A DNA stretch of 64,000 nt from Maribacter dokdonensis DSW-8 (GCF_001447995.1 NZ_LDPE01000001.1:1488001-1552000); one strand, 5' to 3'; counted from the first letter of the stretch, positions 10,038-21,661 are shown. Notes: generated by a model from the letters alone, not told the origin. A program made the numbers and translations.

Positions 10038-10531
10038 TGTTCAGTAAAATAAATAAAGGCTTGATAGTAGTGGCTACCATAGCTACTTTAGCTTTTTCAT
10101 GCAAGGAAGAATCTAAAAAGACCATAGCTACAGAAACTATTGATTTTACACATGAAGGAGATTTAACTATTTTTCTAAACTCCAGTGACACCGTTAAAAC
10201 CAAATTCAATATTGAATTTGCCGAGACAGATTATGAAACCCAAACCGGACTAATGTACCGAAAAGGTATGGCAATCAATGAAGGTATGTTATTCATTTTT
10301 CCTGATGAAACAATGCATTCTTTTTACATGAAGAACACAGAGTTTCCATTAGATATCATCTATATAAAAGAAAATTTGAAAATTGCCAGTTTTCAAGAAA
10401 ATGCACAACCACTAAATGAAGATGGTTTATCTTCACAAGTACCCATAAAATACGTACTAGAGGTCAATGCAGGTCTATCCCAAGAATTGGGCTTATCTAT
10501 TGGTGATAGCATTAGTTTTAGCAGAAAGTAA
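10037..10531 (+). CDS. DUF192 lipoprotein
   Basis: A 164-residue DUF192 protein. I place the start at the ATG overlapping the lgt stop (TAATG at 10035) and not at an in-frame ATG 66 bp upstream inside lgt, because only the later start gives a lipoprotein signal (MFSKINKGLIVVATIATLAFSC). The DUF192 domain covers residues about 55-160, with MYRKGMAINEGMLFIF, HSFYMKNTEFPLDIIYI and YVLEVNAG. The family's role is unknown. Translational coupling to lgt, the enzyme that would lipidate it, is notable but may be chance. Confidence 0.88.
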   Translation: MFSKINKGLIVVATIATLAFSCKEESKKTIATETIDFTHEGDLTIFLNSSDTVKTKFNIEFAETDYETQTGLMYRKGMAINEGMLFIFPDETMHSFYMKNTEFPLDIIYIKENLKIASFQENAQPLNEDGLSSQVPIKYVLEVNAGLSQELGLSIGDSISFSRK

Positions 10532-10564
10532 TGTCTTAATCCTGCGTTTAATTAAAAGAGAATA

Positions 10565-11089
10565 ATGCCAGCATATGTTTTATTCAATGAAGAATCTGAT
10601 CGTTTACTTTTTAAAGAAGTTAAACCATTAGATTTTGAACACTGGCTACCATTTCATGAAGAACCATTAAGCAGCCAATACTGGTCTGGACTACCAAACG
10701 ACCCTAGAGTTGCCTGCGAAGAACAGTTTCAAAGAATCTTTGAGAGATATAAGGCAAACCTAGGTGGTTTAAATGCTTTATTTTTAAAAGGCACCAATAC
10801 CTTGGTTGGACTCTGTGGTGTTCTATTACAACAGGTTGATGGTAAACAAGAGTTTGAAATTGGTTATTCCATTCTACCAGAATATTGGCGAAAAGGTTTC
10901 GCATTTGAGGCTGCAGAAAAGTGCAAACATATAGCATTTGAAAAAAAATGGACAAACAGTTTAATTTCAATTATACAGGTAGATAATATTCCATCGCAAA
11001 AAACGGCATTGAAAAATGGTATGTTTATAGATTTTACCACCACTTACCATAATAACACAGTTCATATTTATAGAATAAACGCAAAATGA
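10565..11089 (+). CDS. GNAT family N-acetyltransferase
   Basis: A 174-residue acetyltransferase of the RimJ/RimL-like GNAT type. It starts with the strand RLLFKEVKPLDFEHW, and carries the acetyl-CoA-binding motif YWRKGFAFEAA (residues about 104-114), followed by the N-terminal-acylase-like VDNIPSQKTALKNGM. Members acetylate protein N-termini or small amines; the substrate here cannot be inferred. It lies 33 bp after the DUF192 gene, and its stop overlaps the start of the ABC ATPase gene by 4 bp, so the genes are translationally coupled. Confidence 0.9.
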   Translation: MPAYVLFNEESDRLLFKEVKPLDFEHWLPFHEEPLSSQYWSGLPNDPRVACEEQFQRIFERYKANLGGLNALFLKGTNTLVGLCGVLLQQVDGKQEFEIGYSILPEYWRKGFAFEAAEKCKHIAFEKKWTNSLISIIQVDNIPSQKTALKNGMFIDFTTTYHNNTVHIYRINAK

Positions 11090-12312
11090 ATCATTGGGTA
11101 ATATATTTAGACAACAACTCAAACAAGAAAGGTTTCATTAAAGATTTTCAACAAGGAAGAACACCTATTGAACTCCAATATTTTAAACAAAAAACAGGAA
11201 GACTTTTCTCTCATTTTACCCTAGAAAAATTAATAGACGAGGAAGATAAACATGACATTGAGATAATTAGTAGTGCCGGGCAATCGTTAAAAACCATGTC
11301 TAGTGGAGAGCAAAAAAGAGCCTTGTTACATTACTTGCTTAATGAACGGCCAGATTATATAATACTAGATAATCCTTTTGATAATTTGGACATTTCCTTT
11401 CAAGAAAATCTTAAAACCATACTTGAAAATCACTCAAAGCATATTTCCTTTATTCAACTGGCCAGTAGAAAAGAAGACACGCTTTCTTTTATCAACCATT
11501 ATGGCAGTATTATAAAGAATAACTTTCAAGTTATAGAAAGTCCGCTTTCTGCCGAAATCCAAATCCCAGAAAGCTTTACAACCATCACCGTTCCACAATC
11601 GGGTATTGACTTTATTAACTTGCCTAATATGTTGATCAATTTTAAAGATGTAAGTATTTCCTATGGTGAAAAGAAAATATTAAACAGTATTAATTGGACA
11701 GTGAACAAAGGTGACTTTTGGCAACTATCAGGCACCAATGGCAGTGGTAAATCTACTATACTTTCCATGATTTTTGGTGACAACCCAAAAGCCTATGGTC
11801 AAAACATTCACCTATTTGGCAGTAAAAAAGGTAGTGGTGAAAGTGTATGGGACATCAAGAAAAAGATAGGTTATTACGCCCCTGCGATGACCGATAAGTT
11901 CAGCGGAAGACACTCAATAGAAAATATGCTTATCTCTGGTTTAAATGATTCTGTAGGCTTATATGTAAAGCCAACAGCGTTTCAGCAAAGAATAATTAAG
12001 CAATGGCTGGCACTATTAGACCTTTACGATATTAAAAATACTTTTTTCAATACTTTATCTACGGGTAAACAAAGACTGGTCATGACGGCACGCGCCATGG
12101 TAAAGCAACCTCCATTATTAATATTAGATGAACCCACAGCAGGTATGGATGATGATTCCGCTGCATTGTTAGTAGCTTTGGTCAACAAATTTGCAAAAGA
12201 GACAAACACCGCGATCATCTTTGTTTCCCATAGAAAAGAAAAAGGTCTAAAACCAAAACAAACCTTTTACCTTACTCCACATGAAACTGGTTCAACAGGT
12301 AGTATAAAATAG
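11086..12312 (+). CDS. Tandem ABC ATPase, ModF-like, N-terminal half degenerate
   Basis: A 408-residue protein with two nucleotide-binding domains and no membrane segments. The N-terminal domain keeps a signature (SSGEQKR, 72-78) and Walker B (YIILDNP, 91-97) but has no Walker A. The C-terminal domain is complete: Walker A GTNGSGKST (216-224), signature LSTGKQR (324-330) and Walker B LLILDEP (344-350). The layout resembles the ModF/PhrA-like group of tandem ABC ATPases, which often lack an adjacent permease. The ATG overlaps the GNAT stop. Transport function is not assured; a regulatory ABC-ATPase is equally possible. Confidence 0.85.
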   Translation: MNHWVIYLDNNSNKKGFIKDFQQGRTPIELQYFKQKTGRLFSHFTLEKLIDEEDKHDIEIISSAGQSLKTMSSGEQKRALLHYLLNERPDYIILDNPFDNLDISFQENLKTILENHSKHISFIQLASRKEDTLSFINHYGSIIKNNFQVIESPLSAEIQIPESFTTITVPQSGIDFINLPNMLINFKDVSISYGEKKILNSINWTVNKGDFWQLSGTNGSGKSTILSMIFGDNPKAYGQNIHLFGSKKGSGESVWDIKKKIGYYAPAMTDKFSGRHSIENMLISGLNDSVGLYVKPTAFQQRIIKQWLALLDLYDIKNTFFNTLSTGKQRLVMTARAMVKQPPLLILDEPTAGMDDDSAALLVALVNKFAKETNTAIIFVSHRKEKGLKPKQTFYLTPHETGSTGSIK

Positions 12313-12314
12313 AA

Positions 12315-12345
12315 AAAGCCGTTCATTTCTGAACGGCTTTTATAT
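12315..12345. terminator. Bidirectional intrinsic terminator between ABC gene and secDF
   Basis: Perfect 11-bp stem AAAGCCGTTCA (12315-12325) / TGAACGGCTTT (12330-12340) with a TTTC loop, flanked by A-runs on the left and T-runs on the right. It can serve both convergent genes. Confidence 0.9.
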
Positions 12346-12366
12346 TTGAGTTAGTTAAACTCTTAA

Positions 12367-15339
12367 TTACTCTTTACCAGAAGTAATTTTCTTGCTCAAC
12401 GCATCGAACATTACAGGAGTTGCAATAAATACAGAAGAGTAAGTACCTACAACAACACCTACGATCATTGCGAACATAAATCCTCTTAATGATTCTCCAC
12501 CAAATATAAAGATGGCCAAAAGTACAATTAAGGTAGTCAAAGAAGTATTCAACGTTCTACTTAACGTACTGTTTATTGCATAGTTAATGTTAGAACCGCC
12601 TTTCCAGCCGCGTTCTGCCAAAGTCTCACGAATACGGTCAAATACTACCACCGTATCATTCAATGAGTAACCGATTACTGTCAAAATAGCCGCAATAAAT
12701 GCTTGATCTATTTCCATGTTAAATGGCATTAGCTTTCCAAATATAGAGAACACACCTAAAACGATCAATACATCATGGAATACCGCAACAACGGCACCCA
12801 ATGAGAACTGCCATCTTCTAAATCTGAATAAGATGTATAAGAACACTACTGCCAATGAACCTAAAATTGCCAAAAAGGCATTATTCTTAATATCATCTGC
12901 AATGGTAGGACCAACCTTTACAGATTGCAATATTCCTACTGCCTCATCATCAACACCTCCTAAAACAAAAGCATCTTTACTTATACCGTCTGGCAAGTAT
13001 TTTTGTAAAGAAGTGTATAACTTATCTTGAATTTCAGTATCTACCTCTATTCCTTCAACATCAACTTTATAAGGAGTAGTTATTTTTACTTGGTTAGACT
13101 CTCCGTAAGTTTTCACGTTAGTTCCACTACCAAATACGGTATTTAATTCTGATGCAATTTCGGAAGGGTTAACAGGCTGCTCAAAACGAACAGTGTAAGA
13201 ACGACCGCCCACAAAGTCAACACCTTGTTGTAATCCAGGACCAAAGAACAAAGAGAATAAGCCTACGGCAACCAATATTCCAGAAACAACATAAGCTATC
13301 TTTCTCTTGATCAAGAAATCGATATTGATTCCCTTGAATAGGTTTTTTGTAATTCCGGTTGAGAAATCCAAGCTTCTACCTTTTCCTCCAATATACCAAT
13401 CAACCAAAAGACGGGTGATGAATATTGCGGTAAATAAAGAAGTTATAATACCGATCAATAACGTTGTTGCAAAACCTTTAATTGGTCCTGATCCAAAAAC
13501 GAATAATATGATTGCAGTTAAACCTGTAGTAATGTTCGCATCTAAGATTGATGACAATGCATTACCAAAACCATCTGCAACGGCTTGACTTTTACCTTTA
13601 CCTTTTGCCAATTCCTCTTTAATACGTTCAAAGATAAGTACGTTGGCATCAACAGACATACCGATCGTTAATACGATACCTGCGATACCAGGTAGAGTCA
13701 ACACAGCATTCAAACTGGTTAACACACCAAATATCAACAAGATGTTCAATAACAAAGCAACATCTGCGAAAGCACCTGCTTTACCATAATATGCGATCAT
13801 CCATAATAGAACAATCGCCATAGCGATCAAGAAAGACATAAAACCACTATCAATAGCTTCTTGACCTAAAGAAGGACCAACAATCTCTGACTGAATAATT
13901 TCTGCAGAAGCAGGAAGTTTACCGGCTCTAAGTACGTTAGAAATATCTTTTGTTTCGTTTACGGTAAAGTCTCCGGTAATTTCTGAACGACCACCAGAGA
14001 TAGGACCAGAAGAAACACCAGGAGCAGTGTACACTTTGTTATCCAAAACAATAGCTATACCTGTTTGATTGCTATAAGCATCACCTGTTAATTTTTCCCA
14101 TTCTTTAGCTCCTTTGGTATTCATGGTCATTGAAACTGCAGGCTTACTGAACTGATCAAAATCCGCTCTAGCATCACTTACAACATCACCACTAATTCTT
14201 GGCGTACCATCGCGGTTAGATTTTAATGCATATAAATCAATAACCTCGGTATCTTCTGAAGATGGTCTTTCCCATACAAACTTTGTAAACTGGATATCAG
14301 CAGGCAACAATCTTCTAATTTCTGGCATTCTAAAATAAGAACCAATAGTAGCAGTATCTTTTATAGCCGCACGAAACATTGCATTTGAACCTGGGTTAGC
14401 AGGAATCAATAACTCATACAAAGGATTCACTTGTGTTGCCAAATCCAAAGAATCTGCAGAAACATCGGACAACAAAGAATCTAACTCTGACTCTTCTTTA
14501 ACTTGCTCCGGTTCTTTTACTTCAACTATTTCTTTTAGCTTTTCATTCGCTTGAATTAAGAATGTACTAAAACTGGTATTGCTTTGCTTATACGTTTCCC
14601 AAAACTCTAATTGAGCAGTACTTGATAAAAGATCTTGCGCACGAGCAATATCTCTTGCACCTGGTAACTCTACCAATATACGACCAGAATTACCTTCTCT
14701 TTGAATGTTTGGCTGTGTAACACCAAAACCATCTATACGTTCTCTTAGTACCTCAAAAGCAGAAACGATGGACTCATCTATTTTTCTACGGATAACAGAT
14801 TTTGCATCACTATCAGGCATGTTAGGAGTAATTTCATTACCATCAACCAAACTTTTTGTGGCAAAGATATCTGGTGAAGCCAATTTAGTATCTCCCTTTA
14901 TAGCGTCAAAAGCTTCAAAGAAAAGTTCAATATACGTATCATCGCTATTTTTAGAGGCTGCATCGGCATCTGCCAAAGCCTTGTTGAAAACAGGACTCTT
15001 TGTATTATTAGCCAATCCTTTTAGGATGTCCTTTACTGAAATTTGAAGGGTAACATTTATACCCCCTTTAAGGTCAAGACCTTTGTTCAATTCTTTCTTT
15101 TTAGCCTCATTATAATTGGTGTAGCCAAAAACGGTATTATTACCGATAGAATCAAGATAGCTTGCCGCTATCATTTCTCGCTTTGCCACGTAACCCTCTT
15201 CTGCCTCAGACACACGACTGGCCGCGAAGGTATTCGCTTCTTTTTCTACTTTGCTTGTAACAAAAGTATAGGATAGCTGGTAAATACTAACTAACCCGAA
15301 TAATAAAGCAAATAGCTTTATAAGTCCCTTATTCTGCAT
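12367..15339 (-). CDS. secDF: Protein translocase subunit SecDF (fused)
   Basis: Fused SecD-SecF, the proton-driven RND-type motor that assists SecYEG export; fusion and the 990-residue size are usual in Bacteroidota. SecD part: N-terminal membrane anchor (9-27), DLKGGINVTLQ, a periplasmic P1 domain with ERIDGFGVTQPNIQ, and a conserved cluster of membrane helices with GIVLTIGMSVDANVLIFERIKEE. SecF part: FGPGLQQGVDFVGG, then the second helix set with VIGYSLNDTVVVFDRIRE. A Bacteroidota-type insertion rich in Glu/Ser lies near residues 265-300. A small SecD-P1-like lipoprotein gene sits 98 bp upstream on the same strand. Confidence 0.97.
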   Translation of the reverse strand: MQNKGLIKLFALLFGLVSIYQLSYTFVTSKVEKEANTFAASRVSEAEEGYVAKREMIAASYLDSIGNNTVFGYTNYNEAKKKELNKGLDLKGGINVTLQISVKDILKGLANNTKSPVFNKALADADAASKNSDDTYIELFFEAFDAIKGDTKLASPDIFATKSLVDGNEITPNMPDSDAKSVIRRKIDESIVSAFEVLRERIDGFGVTQPNIQREGNSGRILVELPGARDIARAQDLLSSTAQLEFWETYKQSNTSFSTFLIQANEKLKEIVEVKEPEQVKEESELDSLLSDVSADSLDLATQVNPLYELLIPANPGSNAMFRAAIKDTATIGSYFRMPEIRRLLPADIQFTKFVWERPSSEDTEVIDLYALKSNRDGTPRISGDVVSDARADFDQFSKPAVSMTMNTKGAKEWEKLTGDAYSNQTGIAIVLDNKVYTAPGVSSGPISGGRSEITGDFTVNETKDISNVLRAGKLPASAEIIQSEIVGPSLGQEAIDSGFMSFLIAMAIVLLWMIAYYGKAGAFADVALLLNILLIFGVLTSLNAVLTLPGIAGIVLTIGMSVDANVLIFERIKEELAKGKGKSQAVADGFGNALSSILDANITTGLTAIILFVFGSGPIKGFATTLLIGIITSLFTAIFITRLLVDWYIGGKGRSLDFSTGITKNLFKGINIDFLIKRKIAYVVSGILVAVGLFSLFFGPGLQQGVDFVGGRSYTVRFEQPVNPSEIASELNTVFGSGTNVKTYGESNQVKITTPYKVDVEGIEVDTEIQDKLYTSLQKYLPDGISKDAFVLGGVDDEAVGILQSVKVGPTIADDIKNNAFLAILGSLAVVFLYILFRFRRWQFSLGAVVAVFHDVLIVLGVFSIFGKLMPFNMEIDQAFIAAILTVIGYSLNDTVVVFDRIRETLAERGWKGGSNINYAINSTLSRTLNTSLTTLIVLLAIFIFGGESLRGFMFAMIVGVVVGTYSSVFIATPVMFDALSKKITSGKE

Positions 15340-15437
15340 TTTTATTTAATTTATGTTGATTATACTTATTAAGTAGTTTAAAAATCTAGGCGTATTACTT
15401 TTTCGCAAAATAATTACGTCTTATTAGATGTTGTAGT

Positions 15438-16052
15438 TTAGCTATTTCTGATCCAGACGGGTCCTGCCCTTACCTCTGGAATTTGATGTGAAGTATTATC
15501 TGCAACAATAGCCACCTTGCTATTGATTTTAAGAGCCAATTCTACAGTAGCATTGAACTCTAAAGTAAATTTATTAGTTAAAGGCGGTACTACCGGAATA
15601 ACCTTGGAATCAAAATTATGATCTTGACCAGCAACAAGTGTGGCTTTAATTTGATATCCATTATCGGTATGCTGATGAAGATCTAAAACAACCAGATTAT
15701 ATTGACCGGGTAGTCCATCAGAATCATCTTCGGTTGGAATTTCATCTTCATTCGCTAAAAACCGACCTTCTTGTGAAAGAAACTTTTTAACGCTTTCAGC
15801 ATCAACATCACTGTAATAACGAATACTTAATTGTGTTTCGTCATTTTCTATTACCTCAATGGTATCGACACCTAAAACCTGTAATTTTTTAGTTATTACA
15901 GCCAATATTTCATCATGGGCAGTATTTGAAGCTAATTCCACATCAGCAAATTCCAATGAAATTTGTTGATTAGAAGCTTTCTTTTGCTCTTGACATAACC
16001 CTAATAGGGCTAGAATAATAAATAAAGTACTTACGCACCATTTTGCATTCAT
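15438..16052 (-). CDS. Small exported protein with a SecD-P1-like region
   Basis: A 204-residue protein with a hydrophobic N-terminus ending LALLGLC, a probable signal and possibly a lipidation Cys, though the lipobox is not canonical. Residues about 30-105 (EILAVITKKLQVLGVDTIEV, then QLSIRYYSDVDAESVKKFL and EGRFL) follow the same order of features as the P1 domain of SecD next door (VLRERIDGFGV, RILVELPGA, ARAQDLLSSTAQLEF). This suggests a remote relative of the SecD periplasmic fold; it is my reading by eye and not a search result. It lies 98 bp upstream of secDF on the same strand. It lacks any transport helices. Confidence 0.75.
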   Translation of the reverse strand: MNAKWCVSTLFIILALLGLCQEQKKASNQQISLEFADVELASNTAHDEILAVITKKLQVLGVDTIEVIENDETQLSIRYYSDVDAESVKKFLSQEGRFLANEDEIPTEDDSDGLPGQYNLVVLDLHQHTDNGYQIKATLVAGQDHNFDSKVIPVVPPLTNKFTLEFNATVELALKINSKVAIVADNTSHQIPEVRAGPVWIRNS

Positions 16053-16056
16053 GCGG

Positions 16057-16064
16057 CAAATATA
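16057..16064 (-). promoter_or_regulatory. Candidate -7 box for the SecD-like gene
   Basis: On the minus strand TATATTTG, an exact TAnnTTTG, ends 4 nt before the ATG, implying a very short or leaderless mRNA. The same 12-mer (GCGGCAAATATA on the plus strand) recurs at 62566-62577 before another lipoprotein gene. Confidence 0.35.
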
Positions 16065-16125
16065 AAAAGAAAAATATGCTAGGTAGTATATTTTTTACAA
16101 TATATGTACCTGAAGCCTATCTTCT

Positions 16126-16164
16126 TAGAAAAAGAAACCCTTTGCAACAATGTCACAAAGGGTT
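16126..16164 (-). terminator. Intrinsic terminator of mdh
   Basis: Minus-strand stem AACCCTTTG / CAAAGGGTT (16156-16164 and 16136-16144) with an 11-nt loop, followed on that strand by TTCTTTTTC. Confidence 0.8.
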
Positions 16165-16187
16165 CAAATATGATTTAGCGGTATTAA

Positions 16188-17114
16188 CTACAGCTCTAAA
16201 AGTCCGTTAGTTTTACTTACACCAGCAGCACTTTCCTTCATTTTAGTTTTTTCAGCATCACTTAAAGGTATATCAACTACTTTCTCAATACCGTCTTTAC
16301 CTAAAATTACAGGAACACCTATACAGATATCTTTAAGACCGTATTCACCATCAAGTAATGTAGAACAAGGGAACATTTTCTTCTGATCGCAAGCAATTGC
16401 TTGTACCATAGAAGAAACTGCTGCACCAGGAGCATACCAAGCGCTAGTACCTAACAACTTGGTCAATGTAGCACCACCTACTTTAGTATCATCCGCTACT
16501 TGTTGTAATCTTTCTTCTGATAAGAATTCCGAAACACGTATGCTATTTCTGGTTGCGTGAGATATTAATGGCACCATACCAGTATCACTATGACCACCAA
16601 TTACCATACCGTCTATATCAGAAATAGGAGCTTCCATAGCCTCTGCTAAACGATACTTAAAACGTGCGCTGTCTAAAGCACCACCCATACCTATTATTCT
16701 GTTCTTTGGTAAACCAGTAGTTTTATGTACCAAGTACGTCATAGTATCCATAGGGTTACTTACTACGATAATGATGACATTAGGAGAATGCTCTAAAAGA
16801 TTGCTAGAAACCGTTTTTACGATTCCTGCATTAATACCGATCAATTCTTCTCTGGTCATACCTGGTTTTCTTGGAATACCAGATGTAATTACCGCAACAT
16901 GACTATCGGCCGTTTTAGAATAATCGTTTGTGCTACCTGTTATTTTGGTATCAAAACCGTTTAATGACGCAGTTTGCATTAAATCCATTGCTTTACCTTC
17001 CGCATAGCCTTCTTTAATGTCCAAAATAACCACTTCTGATGCAAAATCTTTAATGGCAATGTATTCTGCACAACTAGCACCTACTGCACCAGCACCAACT
17101 ACTGTAACTTTCAT
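16188..17114 (-). CDS. mdh: Malate dehydrogenase (LDH-like type)
   Basis: NAD-dependent oxidation of malate to oxaloacetate in the TCA cycle. The 308 residues show the Rossmann motif GAGAVGAS (7-14), Asp32 as the NAD-specific acidic residue, substrate Arg81/Arg87 in GIPRKPGMTREEL, the second Arg and Asp in GALDSARFKYRLA, and catalytic His175 in GGHSDTGMVP. Length and the REEL loop fit the LDH-like malate dehydrogenases of Bacteroidota rather than the E. coli dimeric type. It is single-gene, with its own terminator downstream. Confidence 0.97.
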   Translation of the reverse strand: MKVTVVGAGAVGASCAEYIAIKDFASEVVILDIKEGYAEGKAMDLMQTASLNGFDTKITGSTNDYSKTADSHVAVITSGIPRKPGMTREELIGINAGIVKTVSSNLLEHSPNVIIIVVSNPMDTMTYLVHKTTGLPKNRIIGMGGALDSARFKYRLAEAMEAPISDIDGMVIGGHSDTGMVPLISHATRNSIRVSEFLSEERLQQVADDTKVGGATLTKLLGTSAWYAPGAAVSSMVQAIACDQKKMFPCSTLLDGEYGLKDICIGVPVILGKDGIEKVVDIPLSDAEKTKMKESAAGVSKTNGLLEL

Positions 17115-17404
17115 TTATTATTATTTTATGAATTATTATATATAAAATGGAATAGCCATCTTATGTGTATTGAATTTTCACTTCAAAAATAGGTATTTAT
17201 TGACGAAATATGCTACTAGCCACTTGATTTAATTAACTGAAAAAGTGATTAAAAACATCGATAAAATGCACATTTTGTTAAAAAAAATTGCGCTTTAACG
17301 AAGAAATCGTCAAATAGTGACCATACATCGAATTTTAATAATAAGCCGAAACTAGTCACGTTAAATACTATGGATCCCAAATCCACCATAAAATTAACCT
17401 ACTT
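17115..17404. promoter_or_regulatory. Divergent promoter region mdh / lipoprotein gene
   Basis: 290 bp. On the minus strand TATTTTTG (plus 17184-17191) is an exact TAnnTTTG box about 70 nt before the mdh ATG; no clear -33 TTG. No gene or hairpin of note. Confidence 0.35.
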
Positions 17405-17782
17405 ATGACTAAGAAGTTCCTCTCTTTGTTGGCCATATGTGCCATTGTGTTTCTTGCGAACTGTTCTCGCATTGAACAAAACACCGATCCCATCATTGGA
17501 ATTTGGTCACAATCCGATTTGACCGTAACCGAAAGCTCTTCTAAACAAACTATTCGTAAAGAATGGATTTTTAATGATGTCTATCTTGGTAGATATCATG
17601 AAATTGAAGGTTCTACCATTACCTTAAAAACAGACTTTAACTGGTCTAAACAAGACGATGTTTATACGGTTGAGTATAAAGGTCTAGAAGGAAAGCCCAA
17701 TAATATTATCACCATAAAATCTTCTGAAGAGAATGTTTACCTTCAAAAGAAAGATGGTGCCACCTTGGCAATAAGGGAATAA
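17405..17782 (+). CDS. Small lipocalin-like lipoprotein, function unknown
   Basis: A 125-residue protein with a clear lipoprotein signal, cleavage before Cys20 (VFLANC). The mature part has GIWSQSD and repeated short beta strands (RKEWIFND, GRYHEIEG, DDVYTVEYKGL), the pattern of lipocalin-like domains found in many Bacteroidota lipoproteins. I do not recognise a specific family. It is transcribed alone, divergent from mdh, and is followed by a terminator. Confidence 0.8.
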   Translation: MTKKFLSLLAICAIVFLANCSRIEQNTDPIIGIWSQSDLTVTESSSKQTIRKEWIFNDVYLGRYHEIEGSTITLKTDFNWSKQDDVYTVEYKGLEGKPNNIITIKSSEENVYLQKKDGATLAIRE

Positions 17783-18038
17783 ACGATTTTAACAGGGCCA
17801 TGGGAAAAAGGCTGTCCGGAGGGATCTGGGCAGTCTTTTTTATTCCTATGCGTTCTCTATTTGTTGGTTGTCGGAAACAAGAGAATTCAAGTTCAAGTTT
17901 AAAAATCAAGGTATATCAAAGGCCAGATTTATCTCAAAATCAATACTATTTAGCATCTCTTAATACAACGCTAGAACAGGGATGAACCCAAAATTATCAA
18001 TACTTGATTTTTAAACCTTGATATTATTTACTTCTGAT
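17783..18038. other. Intergenic region with terminator and a long-range inverted repeat
   Basis: 256 bp. A short open frame here (17800-17985) is not credible: it begins on the terminator hairpin and has no coding character. A 13-bp inverted repeat, TTTAAAAATCAAG (17898-17910) and CTTGATTTTTAAA (18003-18015), encloses 92 nt. Confidence 0.5.
17808..17841 (+). terminator. Intrinsic terminator after the lipoprotein gene
   Basis: Stem AAGGCTGTCC / GGGCAGTCTT with G-U pairs, 10-nt loop, then six T. Confidence 0.7.
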
Positions 18039-19055
18039 TTACCTAAAACCAAAGTTTATACCTACAGTAGCAGTATTGAATTCTCCTAGATTATACTCAG
18101 CATTCAGCCTAAAGAAACCTAATTTTAGTTTCGTTCCCAAAGTACCTGTTACCCCATTTACTTTTTTTACGATCGAAAAAGGATCTTCATAAGTTTCAGA
18201 TTCAAATGGTCCACTATTAACTCTGTACGTTCCTAAAACATCTGTTACCGACTTACCAGTAATATAATTTACACCTCCATAAAAATTAATGATAGGCAAC
18301 TTTGTAGATACTACAGCACCAAATGCCCAACTACTGATTTCTGCCTCTATACGTTGATTTTCACCTTCTATTAACCTGGCATTACTTAAATCATAATCAC
18401 CATTGATATTCGTATACCCAATAACGGCAGAAATTGCCACTGGTAAAATTTTATCCGCAGGCAACAATTTCGTAAAATCGTGTTGTATACCTAAGCCAAA
18501 TAGTCCTATAGATGCATCTTCATATTCAATTTTAGGCAAAAACCTTGCTTTAATTTCAGTTCCCTTTATAACACCAACACTTGCTTGCAAATAACCCGAT
18601 GGTACAAAGTCGATATTTTCACCTGCCAAGCCCGATGGCAGCTCAAATGTTTCTCTAACGGTTACCCCCAATACCTCACCTTCTACATAAACCTGAGTTC
18701 CAGAAATATCCCCTAAAGCCGTGGATACTTCTCTAGCCACACCTGGGTTTTCCACAAAATCTAAATTCTCATAATCACTGGGATCTAGGATAAAAGTTTT
18801 CTTATCCTCCTTGTTCTTAAAGCCCGTGATATTACCTATGATAGAAATTTCAAATCCGCCCAAAGGTTTTGCATCCGCAGTATTATACCACCCGGTTGAC
18901 ATACTGTATACCACACTTTCTGAGAGTGGTGCCATATAATCGGTCGTAAATCGTTCTGCATCTTCAACTCCGGCAGCTAGTACATTATTAAAATCTGCCT
19001 GAGCAGCAGTAGTTAAACATGTCCCTAGAAAAACACACGTAAATAAATTCTTCAT
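18039..19055 (-). CDS. Probable outer-membrane beta-barrel protein (DUF6588-like)
   Basis: A 338-residue exported protein: signal peptide MKNLFTCVFLGTCLTTAAQA, then alternating amphipathic strands ending in the aromatic GINFGFR, typical of outer-membrane barrels. Segments such as YMAPLSESVVYSMSTGWYNTADAKPLGGFEI match my memory of the DUF6588 family of Bacteroidota, but I cannot confirm this. Cargo or role is unknown. It lies downstream of gyrB on the same strand but is separated from it by a terminator, so it is probably its own unit. Confidence 0.78.
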   Translation of the reverse strand: MKNLFTCVFLGTCLTTAAQADFNNVLAAGVEDAERFTTDYMAPLSESVVYSMSTGWYNTADAKPLGGFEISIIGNITGFKNKEDKKTFILDPSDYENLDFVENPGVAREVSTALGDISGTQVYVEGEVLGVTVRETFELPSGLAGENIDFVPSGYLQASVGVIKGTEIKARFLPKIEYEDASIGLFGLGIQHDFTKLLPADKILPVAISAVIGYTNINGDYDLSNARLIEGENQRIEAEISSWAFGAVVSTKLPIINFYGGVNYITGKSVTDVLGTYRVNSGPFESETYEDPFSIVKKVNGVTGTLGTKLKLGFFRLNAEYNLGEFNTATVGINFGFR

Positions 19056-19076
19056 GATTCAAATTTTACCTAAAAC

Positions 19077-19105
19077 TAAAAAACCTGCGCCGTAGACGCA
19101 GGTTT
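19077..19105 (-). terminator. Intrinsic terminator of gyrB
   Basis: Perfect 9-bp stem AAACCTGCG (19081-19089) / CGCAGGTTT (19097-19105), 7-nt loop, T-rich on the minus strand. Confidence 0.85.
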
Positions 19106-19126
19106 TTGTTGTGTAATAGGTATTTT

Positions 19127-21475
<2,349 letters not shown>

Positions 21476-21661
21476 ATGAATGAAGAACAATTTAAAGGAA
21501 AGTGGAATATAGCAAAAGGGAAACTTAAGCAAAAGTATGGTGACCTTACAGATGATGATCTAACATATGCTGAAGGTAAGTCTGATGAATTACTGGGAAG
21601 AATACAAGAAAAAACCGGTGAATCAAAAGAAAAGCTAAAGCAGATGATCAATGACATCTAA
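21476..21661 (+). CDS. CsbD family stress protein
   Basis: A 61-residue, highly charged protein of the CsbD/YjbJ family: [21 protein letters not shown] at residues 6-26, then [23 protein letters not shown]. Such proteins are induced by general or osmotic stress in several phyla; the molecular function is not known. It is monocistronic, ending just before a bidirectional terminator. Confidence 0.93.
   Translation: MNEEQFKGKWNIAKGKLKQKYGDLTDDDLTYAEGKSDELLGRIQEKTGESKEKLKQMINDI

Noticed and set aside
17800..17985. Short plus-strand frame of 61 codons after the lipoprotein gene
   Set aside because: It begins on a terminator hairpin and its sequence shows no coding character, domain or start signal.
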